A stretch of 64,000 bases of DNA. Origin: CAIWHR01 sp963836265 (lineage in GTDB: Bacteria > Pseudomonadota > Gammaproteobacteria > Burkholderiales > Casimicrobiaceae). Location of the stretch: contig CAWIIO010000006.1 of NCBI GenBank assembly GCA_963836265.1, forward strand, positions 310,001 through 374,000, read 5' to 3'. Positions within the stretch are counted from its first letter, which is position 1, and every line of letters starts with the position of its first letter. This document shows, piece after piece, positions 47,502 through 54,829 of this stretch. The notes below the pieces were generated by a model. It was given only the letters and a program-made list of their open reading frames with translations. It was not told the DNA's origin and did not search any database. Position numbers and translations under genes: made by a program.

Positions 47502-48346
47502 TCTCGTTCTCCAGGCGGGGTTCCGATGTCGACGCGCGAGGTCGCCACCATCCGGCCCTCTGCACGTGCGGAGAGCGACGCGACAGCGGTGTTCCCGTTG
47601 GTTCCCGACAACTCGGCGCCGATCTCCAGCATCTGCCCCGGCGGCGTGAAGGCCCGCACTTTGACGTTCGTCATTCGCAGGGGTGACAGCGTTGCCCCAC
47701 GCGGCCAGTGCGGCGCTTCGCTTGCCAGCGTCATCGCCAGCCGGATCTGCTCGTTCAAGAGCAACGTCGCAGGAAACACCGGCCGCCGCGGAAAATGGTC
47801 GCGGAAAAAAGGTGCCTCGGTCGGGACGTACAGCATGGCGATGGCCGAGCGGCCGGGAACGCACTGCTGCGAAACGACCCGGGGCGCGGCCACGCCGTGA
47901 AAACGGCCCGGTTCGGCACCCGGTCCGCACAACAGGTCGAAGCGCGCGGCGAGCTCCTCGGGTGCATCGAACTCGCCGACCGGAAGCATCGACCCCAGGC
48001 AATCGTTGAGCTCGAGCACGCGGGCGCCGCCGACTTGAGCCCAGCCCCGATAGGCGACGGCTTCATCGTCGCAGCTTTCGATCTCGACCGCGAGATCGAG
48101 CGCGCCGCCCGGCTTCACCTCGCGCAGGAAGCGCGTCTCGCGGGCGAGCGCCGCGACCGGGCGGCCCCGATAGCCGACGTGCGCCATCGCCACCCAGGCA
48201 GCGAGCTGGCCCACGGCTTCGGCGACGAGACACGACGAAAAATCCGGAAGCTCGGCGGGCACGGCAAAGCGTCCGCGCGCGGAGATCCCCGGCACGAGCT
48301 CGGTGATCCGATCGACGAACGAGAAGGCGGCGAAGTGGTCATCCAT
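47498..48346 (-). CDS. Tandem-hotdog 3-hydroxyacyl-ACP dehydratase
   Basis: 282 residues made of two hotdog domains. The N-terminal half has the acidic catalytic position (Glu43 in LVAEAVGQ) but Val29 where FabZ has His. The C-terminal half has the FabZ-type HFPRRPVFPATLLL with His184 but Asn198 at the acid position (Glu199 next to it). One composite site, as in fused PKS dehydratases or a FabZ dimer interface, is therefore expected. It removes water from 3-hydroxyacyl-ACP. FabZXL of rhizobia is only about 150 residues. Confidence 0.82.
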   Translation of the reverse strand: MDDHFAAFSFVDRITELVPGISARGRFAVPAELPDFSSCLVAEAVGQLAAWVAMAHVGYRGRPVAALARETRFLREVKPGGALDLAVEIESCDDEAVAYRGWAQVGGARVLELNDCLGSMLPVGEFDAPEELAARFDLLCGPGAEPGRFHGVAAPRVVSQQCVPGRSAIAMLYVPTEAPFFRDHFPRRPVFPATLLLNEQIRLAMTLASEAPHWPRGATLSPLRMTNVKVRAFTPPGQMLEIGAELSGTNGNTAVASLSARAEGRMVATSRVDIGTPPGERE

Positions 48347-48379
48347 GTGGTGGCGGAGCCACGTGAAACCGGCGCTCCA

Positions 48380-48808
48380 TCAGCTGGCCGATTTGCCCTC
48401 GCGCTGCGCAGCGATGACGAGCTTGCAGAACGTCTCGGGCGTGAACAGCCGCGGGATGTCCTTGACCTTCATCGGATTGCGGAACCGCTCGGCCGGCACC
48501 TCCGACAGGTACGCCTTCAGCTGGGCCATGCCGACGTCGGTCACGAGGCCCTTCTGCTCGAACTCCGCTTCGGAGAGCGTGCCGCGGGCGTTCTCGACGA
48601 CCTTGCCGCGCGGAATCTTGACCTTGAAGGCCCGCTCCAGGCGAAAGACCATGTCGAGAAAATCGATCGACTCCGCGCCCAGATCCTCGATCAGCGAAGC
48701 GTCAGGCTTCACGTCCGCGACTTCACAGCCGAGCGCGTCGGCCATGGTTTCGGCCACGGTGGGGAACACCGCGTTGATCTCTTCTTTCGTGATTTCGGTT
48801 TGCGCCAT
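48380..48808 (-). CDS. AcpXL-like acyl carrier protein with C-terminal extension
   Basis: 142 residues from the ATG at 48808. The ACP core has LIEDLGAESIDFLDMVFRLE, where Ser47 takes phosphopantetheine, and KVKIP. The DFLD-V-F and KIP pattern and the following TLSEAEFEQKGLV segment resemble rhizobial AcpXL (about 92 residues), the carrier of the 28-carbon chain of lipid A. About 45 more residues follow here (ERFRNPMKVKDIPRLFTPET), absent from ordinary ACPs and possibly a partner docking part. Lies 2 bp after fabG. Confidence 0.88.
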   Translation of the reverse strand: MAQTEITKEEINAVFPTVAETMADALGCEVADVKPDASLIEDLGAESIDFLDMVFRLERAFKVKIPRGKVVENARGTLSEAEFEQKGLVTDVGMAQLKAYLSEVPAERFRNPMKVKDIPRLFTPETFCKLVIAAQREGKSAS

Positions 48809-48810
48809 GC

Positions 48811-49569
48811 TCACTCCATCTTGAAGCCGCCGTCGACGGCGAAAATCTGTCCGGTCACGTAGCTCGCGTACGCGGAGGCGAGAAACCAGACGGCGTACGC
48901 AACTTCCTCCGCTGTTCCGTACCGCTTGAGGAGGATGCGGGAGCGCACCTCGTCGCCCGCCACGTCGCGCACTTCGGCCGACATCTCGGTTTCGATGACG
49001 CCGGGGGCGACGCCGTTGACGTTGATCCTGCGCGGAGCGAGCTCGACCGCCAGTGCCCGCGTGAACGCGTTGATCGCCCCTTTGCTCGCCGCGTAATTGG
49101 TCTGTCCGCGCCCGCCCTTCTCGCCCGCGACCGAGCTCACGTTGATGATTCGGCCCGCACGCTTGCTGATCATGTGCGGCGCAACGGCTCGCGTCACGTT
49201 GAAGACGCCGGTCACGTTGGTCTCCAGGACGACGCGCACGTCGTCGTCGGCGAACGCGGCAAGCGGGTTGTCGCGAATCACGCCCGCGTTGTTGACCAGG
49301 ATGTCGATGCGTCCGCAACGCTCGGCGACCCGCTCGACGGCGGCTGCGCACGCCTGCGAATCACGGACGTCGACCTGCTCGGCGCTCACCTTCGTGCCGG
49401 CGGCGCGAGCCGCGGCGAGCACTTCGTCGGCAGCGTTCCGGTTGCCGCGGTAGAAGAACGTGACGTCGGCGCCCTCGGCGGCGAAAAGCAGCACGATCGC
49501 GCGGCCGATGCCCCGGCTGCCACCCGTGACGATCGCTGTCCTGCCGGCGATGCCTGCGTCCAATTCCAT
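48811..49569 (-). CDS. 3-oxoacyl-ACP reductase, FabG-like
   Basis: 252-residue SDR. NADPH site TGGSRGIGRA, NNAG, catalytic Ser in NVSSVAGEKGG and Tyr/Lys in TNYAASKGA, C-terminal GQIFAVDGGF. It would reduce the 3-ketoacyl intermediate made by the adjacent ketosynthase. A second, dedicated FabG is expected for a pathway-specific synthase. Start ATG at 49569 (MELDAGIAGRTAIVTGG); the longer ORF is antisense-like. Confidence 0.92.
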   Translation of the reverse strand: MELDAGIAGRTAIVTGGSRGIGRAIVLLFAAEGADVTFFYRGNRNAADEVLAAARAAGTKVSAEQVDVRDSQACAAAVERVAERCGRIDILVNNAGVIRDNPLAAFADDDVRVVLETNVTGVFNVTRAVAPHMISKRAGRIINVSSVAGEKGGRGQTNYAASKGAINAFTRALAVELAPRRINVNGVAPGVIETEMSAEVRDVAGDEVRSRILLKRYGTAEEVAYAVWFLASAYASYVTGQIFAVDGGFKME

Positions 49570-49577
49570 CCGCGCGG

Positions 49578-50333
49578 TCAACCCGAGATCGCGAAGCCGC
49601 CGTCGACGATCAGCGTGTGGCCGTTGATCATCGCGGCTTCGGGAAGGCAAAGGAGGTAGACGGCGCCGGCGACGTCGTCGGGCGTGAGCACGGGCCCCGC
49701 GGGCGCGCGCTGCGCGTAGTTCGCGAGCAGCTCCTCGCGGTTCGGAAAATACGCGAGTGCATCGGTGTCGACGACGCCGGCGCTGACGGTGTTGACGCGG
49801 ATGCCGCGCGGCCCGAGCTCCTGGGCGAGCGCGCGCGCCAGCGCCTCGAGTGCCGCCTTCGACGCGCCGATGAAGCCGTAGCCCGGCATCGCCCGCGCCG
49901 CACCGAGACTCGAGAGCGCGATGATGCGGCCGCCGTCTTTCATCAGCGCGATGCCTCTCTGCGTCAGGAGGTTGAGCGCGAGCGCATTGGTTTCCATGCA
50001 CCACCGCCAGTGTTTCAGCGTCATTTCCGTCGTCGGCTTCAGCACGCCCGAGGCGGCATTACTCACCAGGATGTCGAGTCGGTCGAAATGCCGGTGGAAC
50101 TCGGCGAACATCTCGTCGACGCTTTCGGGTATCCCGACGCTCGCCTGGATCGCGTACGCCTGCCGCCCGAGTGCCCGTAGCTCCGTGCAAAGTACGTTCG
50201 CCTCGTCCGCGCTGTTGTAATAGTTGGCCGCGATGTCGCAGCCTTCTGCGGCGAGCTTGCGGGCGATGGCGCGGCCGATGCCGCGGGCGGCGCCGGTGAC
50301 GAGCGCGACTTTTCCGGTCAGGACGCCTGGCAT
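49578..50333 (-). CDS. Enoyl-ACP reductase, FabL type
   Basis: 251-residue SDR. Cofactor site TGAARGIGRA; the catalytic pair is spaced Tyr152-X6-Lys159 (YGFIGASK), the enoyl-reductase spacing rather than the Tyr-X3-Lys of FabG. AASGVLKP, DTDALAYFPNRE and TLIVDGG closely follow Bacillus FabL by eye. It would saturate the enoyl-ACP. Its presence means the dedicated synthase can run full cycles. The ATG at 50333 is chosen; the upstream extension is not conserved. First gene of the synthase block. Confidence 0.85.
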   Translation of the reverse strand: MPGVLTGKVALVTGAARGIGRAIARKLAAEGCDIAANYYNSADEANVLCTELRALGRQAYAIQASVGIPESVDEMFAEFHRHFDRLDILVSNAASGVLKPTTEMTLKHWRWCMETNALALNLLTQRGIALMKDGGRIIALSSLGAARAMPGYGFIGASKAALEALARALAQELGPRGIRVNTVSAGVVDTDALAYFPNREELLANYAQRAPAGPVLTPDDVAGAVYLLCLPEAAMINGHTLIVDGGFAISG

Positions 50334-50393
50334 GAAGATCCGTGCTTCAGGTCGGGAAGGATGCCGCTCGTGGCGAGCGGGAGCGGGCAAAAC

Positions 50394-50410
50394 TGTTATT
50401 TTAACCCGTC
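50394..50410 (-). promoter_or_regulatory. Possible promoter/operator upstream of the synthase block
   Basis: In the 199-bp spacer between the exported hydrolase gene and fabL-like gene, GTTAAAATAAC (perfect 4-bp arms) includes a TAAAAT -10-like hexamer on the minus strand. It is the only AT-rich spot in the spacer. No clear -35. Confidence 0.3.
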
Positions 50411-50532
50411 CGTCCGGCGAGCCCACGGCGATGCGAAGCTTTGAGCAGGACGCCCGGCGTTGGCGAGGAGGACTCGACCGGCTCAAGTGGCGGCGAACGC
50501 CGCGCGGAGGCCGATGGCGGCCCAATCCGCGG

Positions 50533-51603
50533 TCACTGCGGCGCGGGCGCCGATGCCATCCAAGCGCGAACGAGCCGCTGCGCTTCGAGGCACCAGTGCT
50601 TCTTCACGTCATACCAGACGTCGGCCGCCCACAGCAGCGCGTAGCCCTCCTCGCCGGGAGGGGGCTCCGCCAGCGTGTCGCCGGGGTGGTAGGCGTTGAT
50701 CCAGCGGCGGGCGGTCTCGTCTTCGGCGAGCGGCTGGACCACGGGAATGGTGACGTGGTTGTACGCCGCGGGCAGGATCACGTTGCGCACGTTGGCCTTT
50801 CCGTTGCCCCGGAATTCGCTCGCTTCTTCGGCGCCCGGCACCGTCCATGCCACGAGATCGAGGTCGATCAGATAGCCGGTGAAATCCTTGACGGTATCGG
50901 GAATGGTCCGCAACCGCCCGATCATCGACCACTGATTCGGGAGCAGCAGCGCCGCGCCGCCGGCGGCGACGGCCGATGCGTAGGACAGCGTGAGGCCGAC
51001 CACCGGCCGCTCATCCGCGGTAAAAGGGTCGACGATGGTGACCCGGTCCTCGGCCGCGTCGGTGAGCGGATTCCAGACGGGAATCGTTGTCGTGAATTGC
51101 CCGGCGAGTTCGTCCAGGATCTTGACCGCCTGGATGCCGCCCTGGCTATGGCCGATCAGCATCGGCGGCATCCCGTCGCGCTCGTACTGCCAGGCGACGA
51201 TCCCCGTAAGATGCGCGCTGTCTTCATACGGACTGTAAGACCAGCTCGCGTCACCCGGATCGCGAATCCGGTTTTCCGGATAGCCCATCCGCACGAGGAA
51301 ACGACCGAACGAGATCATCGCGAGATGGACCGGATAGATCCCGCCATGCAGCAATATGATGCGCGGCGCCGGGCCGTGCGCGAGCGTGTCGCGCACATCG
51401 TGGTCGGAAATGCGCTCGGGATCGAGCGCGAGAATGCGCGCCGCGAGCGCGCGATCGACGGGAACCGAGCGCAGCACGCTGCCGCGCGTCGGCGCGGCGA
51501 GAGACGCCGGGTCGCTTGGGGCGGCGCGCCGCGTGGCGCACCCCGCGTCGACGACGACCGCGGCGCAGAGCACGACGAAGAAAGCGGATTTCGGCCAACT
51601 CAT
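50533..51603 (-). CDS. Exported alpha/beta hydrolase, paralogue A
   Basis: 356 residues with an N-terminal signal; Cys22 (VDAGC) could be lipidated but the lipobox is poor. Conserved blocks: ILALDPERISDHDVRDTLAH, RIILLHGGIYPVH, nucleophile Ser153 in LIGHSQGG, and a C-terminal WYDVKKHWCLEAQRL. It is about half identical to the product at 52889 by eye, so the two arose by duplication. Probably a periplasmic or surface lipase/esterase; substrate unknown. Start overlaps the end of the acyltransferase gene by ATGA. Confidence 0.78.
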   Translation of the reverse strand: MSWPKSAFFVVLCAAVVVDAGCATRRAAPSDPASLAAPTRGSVLRSVPVDRALAARILALDPERISDHDVRDTLAHGPAPRIILLHGGIYPVHLAMISFGRFLVRMGYPENRIRDPGDASWSYSPYEDSAHLTGIVAWQYERDGMPPMLIGHSQGGIQAVKILDELAGQFTTTIPVWNPLTDAAEDRVTIVDPFTADERPVVGLTLSYASAVAAGGAALLLPNQWSMIGRLRTIPDTVKDFTGYLIDLDLVAWTVPGAEEASEFRGNGKANVRNVILPAAYNHVTIPVVQPLAEDETARRWINAYHPGDTLAEPPPGEEGYALLWAADVWYDVKKHWCLEAQRLVRAWMASAPAPQ

Positions 51604-52892
51604 GGGACGAGCGTCGCGATCCGATCGAGGACGTCGGCGCCTATTCTAGCGATGTCCTCACGGCTGAAGGCGGCAAGGCGAAAAGAAAGCCCGAGCGCAA
51701 GTCCCGCGCCGTCGGTCGTGGCGGCAACGACCAGCGGCGCGAGCGGTCCCGTGGAAACGATGCGCACGTACTCCGGTGAGGGCGCGTTTCCGCCCGCTCG
51801 CCGCCATAGCGAATTGACGTCGAGCGGTGTGATCCCGACCCACACCGGATAGCTTTTCGCATGGAAGACGGCGCGGCGTTCGGGCGACAGGAATCGCCAC
51901 AGCACCCCCCCGACCCACATCACGAGCAACGCCTGCAGGTAGAGCTTGCCGCGCTTGACGCGCTCCGTTTCGGCGTGGACGTCCTGTGCAAGCTGCCGCA
52001 GGGGAACTCCGAGGGGCACCGGGTGCGAGAAGCGAAAGGAGCTCAGGAACTGGCCGAACGTCGCGTCGTCATCCGGCAGGAGATCGTGGCGCAGATTGAC
52101 GATCGATGCGACGGCGAGCTCGCTCCGCCGCTGCCCGCGCCGCGCTTCTCCGACAAACGGCGAGAGTGCGACGAGCAGGATCGCGGTCAGCAGATCGTTG
52201 CGCGTGACGCCCCACGCCTTCGCGGTCCCCGCGAGGCGCGCGAAATCGTGGACGGTCACGCGGAATGCGGCCACCGCATTGCGCGGAGCTGTTCCGCCCG
52301 GAAATCGTGGACGCGCCGATTTGCGCAAGCTCTCGACCGTCGCGCCCAGGCTCGAAAGACCGCTCAGCGCAGCGCGCGCCTGGCGGCGGAACAGGCGGCC
52401 GTACGTGGGCGGGTAGCGCTCGGGTGGCGCCGCCGGCGGCGCGTCGTCGCCGCGATGGCGACCGACGATGCGCTTGAGCAATAGGACGATCGAATCGCCG
52501 CCGGCCACGACGTGATCATAGGCGAGCCCGAGGTGAAACGACGCGCCCGCGTCGACGGCGAAAAACCGAAACGGCTCGACGCGGCCTTCGCGCGGAAACG
52601 GCGCATTGAGCTCGCGTTCGATTTCGGCCTGCACGGTCACCCGAGGGTCGGAACCGCCGGCGACCTGACGCAGGTCGATGCAAGCCGCGCCGCCGGTGTA
52701 TTCGTAGCGGCGACGAGCGATGTCGAGAACGAAGCCGGTCAAGCCTTGGCGGGCGAGCTCCTGCTCGATATCGGCGCGCAGGCGATCGCCATCGAGCGGC
52801 GCGTCGACCCGCACGACGTGGACGGCGTTGTACGGATGAAGGTCCCGCCAGCGCAGCATCGTCGCCTGGAACAGGTTGAGCCTCCCTTTCAC
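51600..52892 (-). CDS. Condensation-fold acyltransferase
   Basis: 430 residues, CoA-dependent acyltransferase/condensation superfamily (PapA, WS/DGAT, NRPS C-domain relatives). N-terminus LNLFQATMLRWRDLHPYNAV; the HHxxxDG motif is altered to DHVVAGGDS (His127 kept, Asp replaced by Gly131); NLRHDLLP and a DFGW-like region follow. It likely esterifies or amidates an alcohol or amine with an acyl group. GTG start at 52892 overlaps the upstream hydrolase stop (GTGA). The two exported hydrolases flank it. Substrates unknown. Confidence 0.72.
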   Translation of the reverse strand: MKGRLNLFQATMLRWRDLHPYNAVHVVRVDAPLDGDRLRADIEQELARQGLTGFVLDIARRRYEYTGGAACIDLRQVAGGSDPRVTVQAEIERELNAPFPREGRVEPFRFFAVDAGASFHLGLAYDHVVAGGDSIVLLLKRIVGRHRGDDAPPAAPPERYPPTYGRLFRRQARAALSGLSSLGATVESLRKSARPRFPGGTAPRNAVAAFRVTVHDFARLAGTAKAWGVTRNDLLTAILLVALSPFVGEARRGQRRSELAVASIVNLRHDLLPDDDATFGQFLSSFRFSHPVPLGVPLRQLAQDVHAETERVKRGKLYLQALLVMWVGGVLWRFLSPERRAVFHAKSYPVWVGITPLDVNSLWRRAGGNAPSPEYVRIVSTGPLAPLVVAATTDGAGLALGLSFRLAAFSREDIARIGADVLDRIATLVP

Positions 52893-53962
52893 GGCTGCCC
52901 GGGCCGCGAACCCCGTGACGTCGCGTTGGCGGCCATCCGCGAGCGCATCAGCCGCTGCGCCTCGAGGCACCAATGCTTCTTCACGGAATACCAGATGTCC
53001 GCGGCGTGCAGCAGGTTGCTCCTGTCGATCCCGCGCTCGTCCTCCGGCATTGTCACGGCCGATCCCGGTACGTAGGCGTCGATCCACGCGCGCGTGACCG
53101 GGTTCGCGGCGAGGTGCCGGGTGCGCGGGAGCCCGAGGTGACTGTAGCTCGACGGCAGCGTGACGGTGCGCACGATCGCGGTGCCGGATGCCGCATAGGG
53201 CTCGGCACCGGGAAAGGTGCCGGCGATCGGGTCCCATTCGATCAGGAACCCGGTGAACTCGTCCACCGTATCCGGCACCTCGCGCAGTTTCCCGAGCATC
53301 GTCCACTGGCCGAGCAGAAGCCGCGGCAACTTTCCGGTCGCGAGCGCCGCCGCATACGGGACCTTGAGTCCGACGACCGGCCGCGAGCGGCCGTCCGCGG
53401 GATCGACGATCTCGGTGCGCGGCAGCGTTTCGCCGGTGATGGGATTGCGCACGGGAATCGTCGCGCCAAACGCGCCGGCGAGCTCGTAAAGCGTCCGCAG
53501 CACGAGCATCCCGCCCTGGCTGTGGCCGATCAGCATCGGCATCATTCCGTCGCGCTCGTAATACCAGGCGAGCATGCCGGCGAGGTCCGTGCTGCTCCCG
53601 TAGCTGCTGTACCACCAGGCGCCGTTCGCCGGATCGCGGATGCATGCCTCGGGGTAGCCCATCGCGACCAGGAATCGTCCGAACGGCTCCATCGTGACGA
53701 GCGGCAGACTTCCCGAAAGCAGGATGATTCGCGGCGCGGGCCCGTGCGACAGCACGTCGCGGACGTCGCGTTCGGAAATCCGCGTCGGATCGAGTGCCAG
53801 TATTCGTGCCGCAAGCGCATCGTCGACCGCGCCGGGTTGGGTCGCGGCGAGCGGAGCCGGCATCTGCCTCGCGCCGGCTGCGGGCTGCGATCCCGGCGGC
53901 AGCGCAATCAGCGCCGCGGCAACGGCGATCCGCCAGGAGGCGCGAGGACGAGGACGTCTCAC
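52889..53962 (-). CDS. Exported alpha/beta hydrolase, paralogue B
   Basis: About 357 residues from a GTG at 53962: arginine-rich N-region, signal helix (WRIAVAAALIALPPGSQPA), then the same blocks as paralogue A (ILALDPTRISERDVRDVLSH, LIGHSQGGMLV, WYSVKKHWCLEAQRL). The nucleophile Ser lies in GHSQGG. A longer ORF to 54061 exists, but it would overlap the preceding gene and spoil the signal peptide. Length then equals that of paralogue A. Substrate unknown. Confidence 0.75.
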   Translation of the reverse strand: MRRPRPRASWRIAVAAALIALPPGSQPAAGARQMPAPLAATQPGAVDDALAARILALDPTRISERDVRDVLSHGPAPRIILLSGSLPLVTMEPFGRFLVAMGYPEACIRDPANGAWWYSSYGSSTDLAGMLAWYYERDGMMPMLIGHSQGGMLVLRTLYELAGAFGATIPVRNPITGETLPRTEIVDPADGRSRPVVGLKVPYAAALATGKLPRLLLGQWTMLGKLREVPDTVDEFTGFLIEWDPIAGTFPGAEPYAASGTAIVRTVTLPSSYSHLGLPRTRHLAANPVTRAWIDAYVPGSAVTMPEDERGIDRSNLLHAADIWYSVKKHWCLEAQRLMRSRMAANATSRGSRPGQP

Positions 53963-54017
53963 GATGGGGCGGCGAACGCGCGGCAGGCACGCGGCGCCGG
54001 TGGCGCCGGGCGCCGGC

Positions 54018-54653
54018 TCATGGGCCGAAGCGCGGGAAGAAGCGTCCCGTCCGCTCGACATAGCGTTGATAGGCGCCGCCGTGAAGGGAGCGCAGATGTC
54101 GCTCCTCGCCCCGGGCCTTGAGGTTCATCAGTGCGATATGAGCGGCAGCGACGGCGAACATCGGCAGCGTGGGAACGATCGCTGCGGAAGACAGCATCAG
54201 CAGCATCGAGAACGCATAGATCGGGTGGCGGATGCGGCGGAAGGGCCCATCGGTGATGAGCTCGGTCCTCGTCGCCACGCTGACATCCATCCGCCAGTTT
54301 CTGCCCATCCGCAGCCAGCATCGGATCGTCGCTGCCAGGCACGCGAGCGCCAGCAATGCCGCGACGGAGCGAAGCATCGCGTAGGCGCCTCCGTCCGCGG
54401 CGAATGCCGGGAGCGCGAAGATTCCGGCCGTCTTCGTGAGCGCCAGATAAGGCAGCGTGATCCAGGCGGAGACGAGCGGCACCCAGAGCAGCCACCTGAG
54501 CCCCGGCCGTTCTCGCAATCGCTCGATCCTCTCCGCAGGCGCAACGTCGGCCGTTCGTCGCGTTTCCCGCCGCACCCGGACGATCATCACCCCTACGCCG
54601 AGCCAGTAGGTCGAAATCGTTGCGGTCAGCAGCAAGAGAGGGAGGTCCCGCAT
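54018..54653 (-). CDS. Isoprenylcysteine methyltransferase-like membrane protein
   Basis: 211 residues, five or six membrane spans. The ICMT/PEMT/NnrU-type signature is present: ITDGPFRRIRHPIYAFSMLL, then GEERHLRSLHGGAYQRYVERTGRFFP. Such enzymes methylate lipid-like acceptors with SAM at the membrane. Between an O-antigen ligase and exported hydrolases it may modify a lipid or glycan of this locus. The ATG at 54653 gives the first span directly. A TATACT-containing AT-rich spot lies about 120 bp upstream. Confidence 0.78.
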   Translation of the reverse strand: MRDLPLLLLTATISTYWLGVGVMIVRVRRETRRTADVAPAERIERLRERPGLRWLLWVPLVSAWITLPYLALTKTAGIFALPAFAADGGAYAMLRSVAALLALACLAATIRCWLRMGRNWRMDVSVATRTELITDGPFRRIRHPIYAFSMLLMLSSAAIVPTLPMFAVAAAHIALMNLKARGEERHLRSLHGGAYQRYVERTGRFFPRFGP

Positions 54654-54829
54654 AGCCTTCCGCGCCGCAGACTTTGGTGTGCAACCCGAGGGAGCGGGCT
54701 CAGAGGGCGCCGGCAGGCGCAGGGACGAGGCAGCGTGGGTTCGCCACCTGCCAAGTATATATTCATTTGCCGGCCGCACGCCGCGGGAAGGGCGCCCAAA
54801 GGAGCGCGTCCCGGATCCCGGCGCCGGGG

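Noticed and set aside
45562..47565. 667-codon minus-strand ORF over both ketosynthases
   Set aside because: It is a shifted frame of the ketosynthase genes; the correct frames carry the KS motifs.
46203..48002. Longer ketosynthase start giving a 599-residue protein
   Set aside because: The extra 167 residues overlap the dehydratase gene and are not KS-like; ATG at 47501 with ATGA overlap is better.
48811..50004. Longer FabG ORF suggesting an SDR fusion
   Set aside because: The extension is the shadow of the FabL-like gene; both SDRs have their own starts.
42694..50333. Aryl polyene pigment cluster
   Set aside because: KS, Ser-KS, ACP and dehydratase overlap in type, but there is an enoyl reductase and LpxO, and no tyrosine ammonia-lyase, second ACP or glycosyltransferase set typical of aryl polyenes. 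It remains the main alternative to test.
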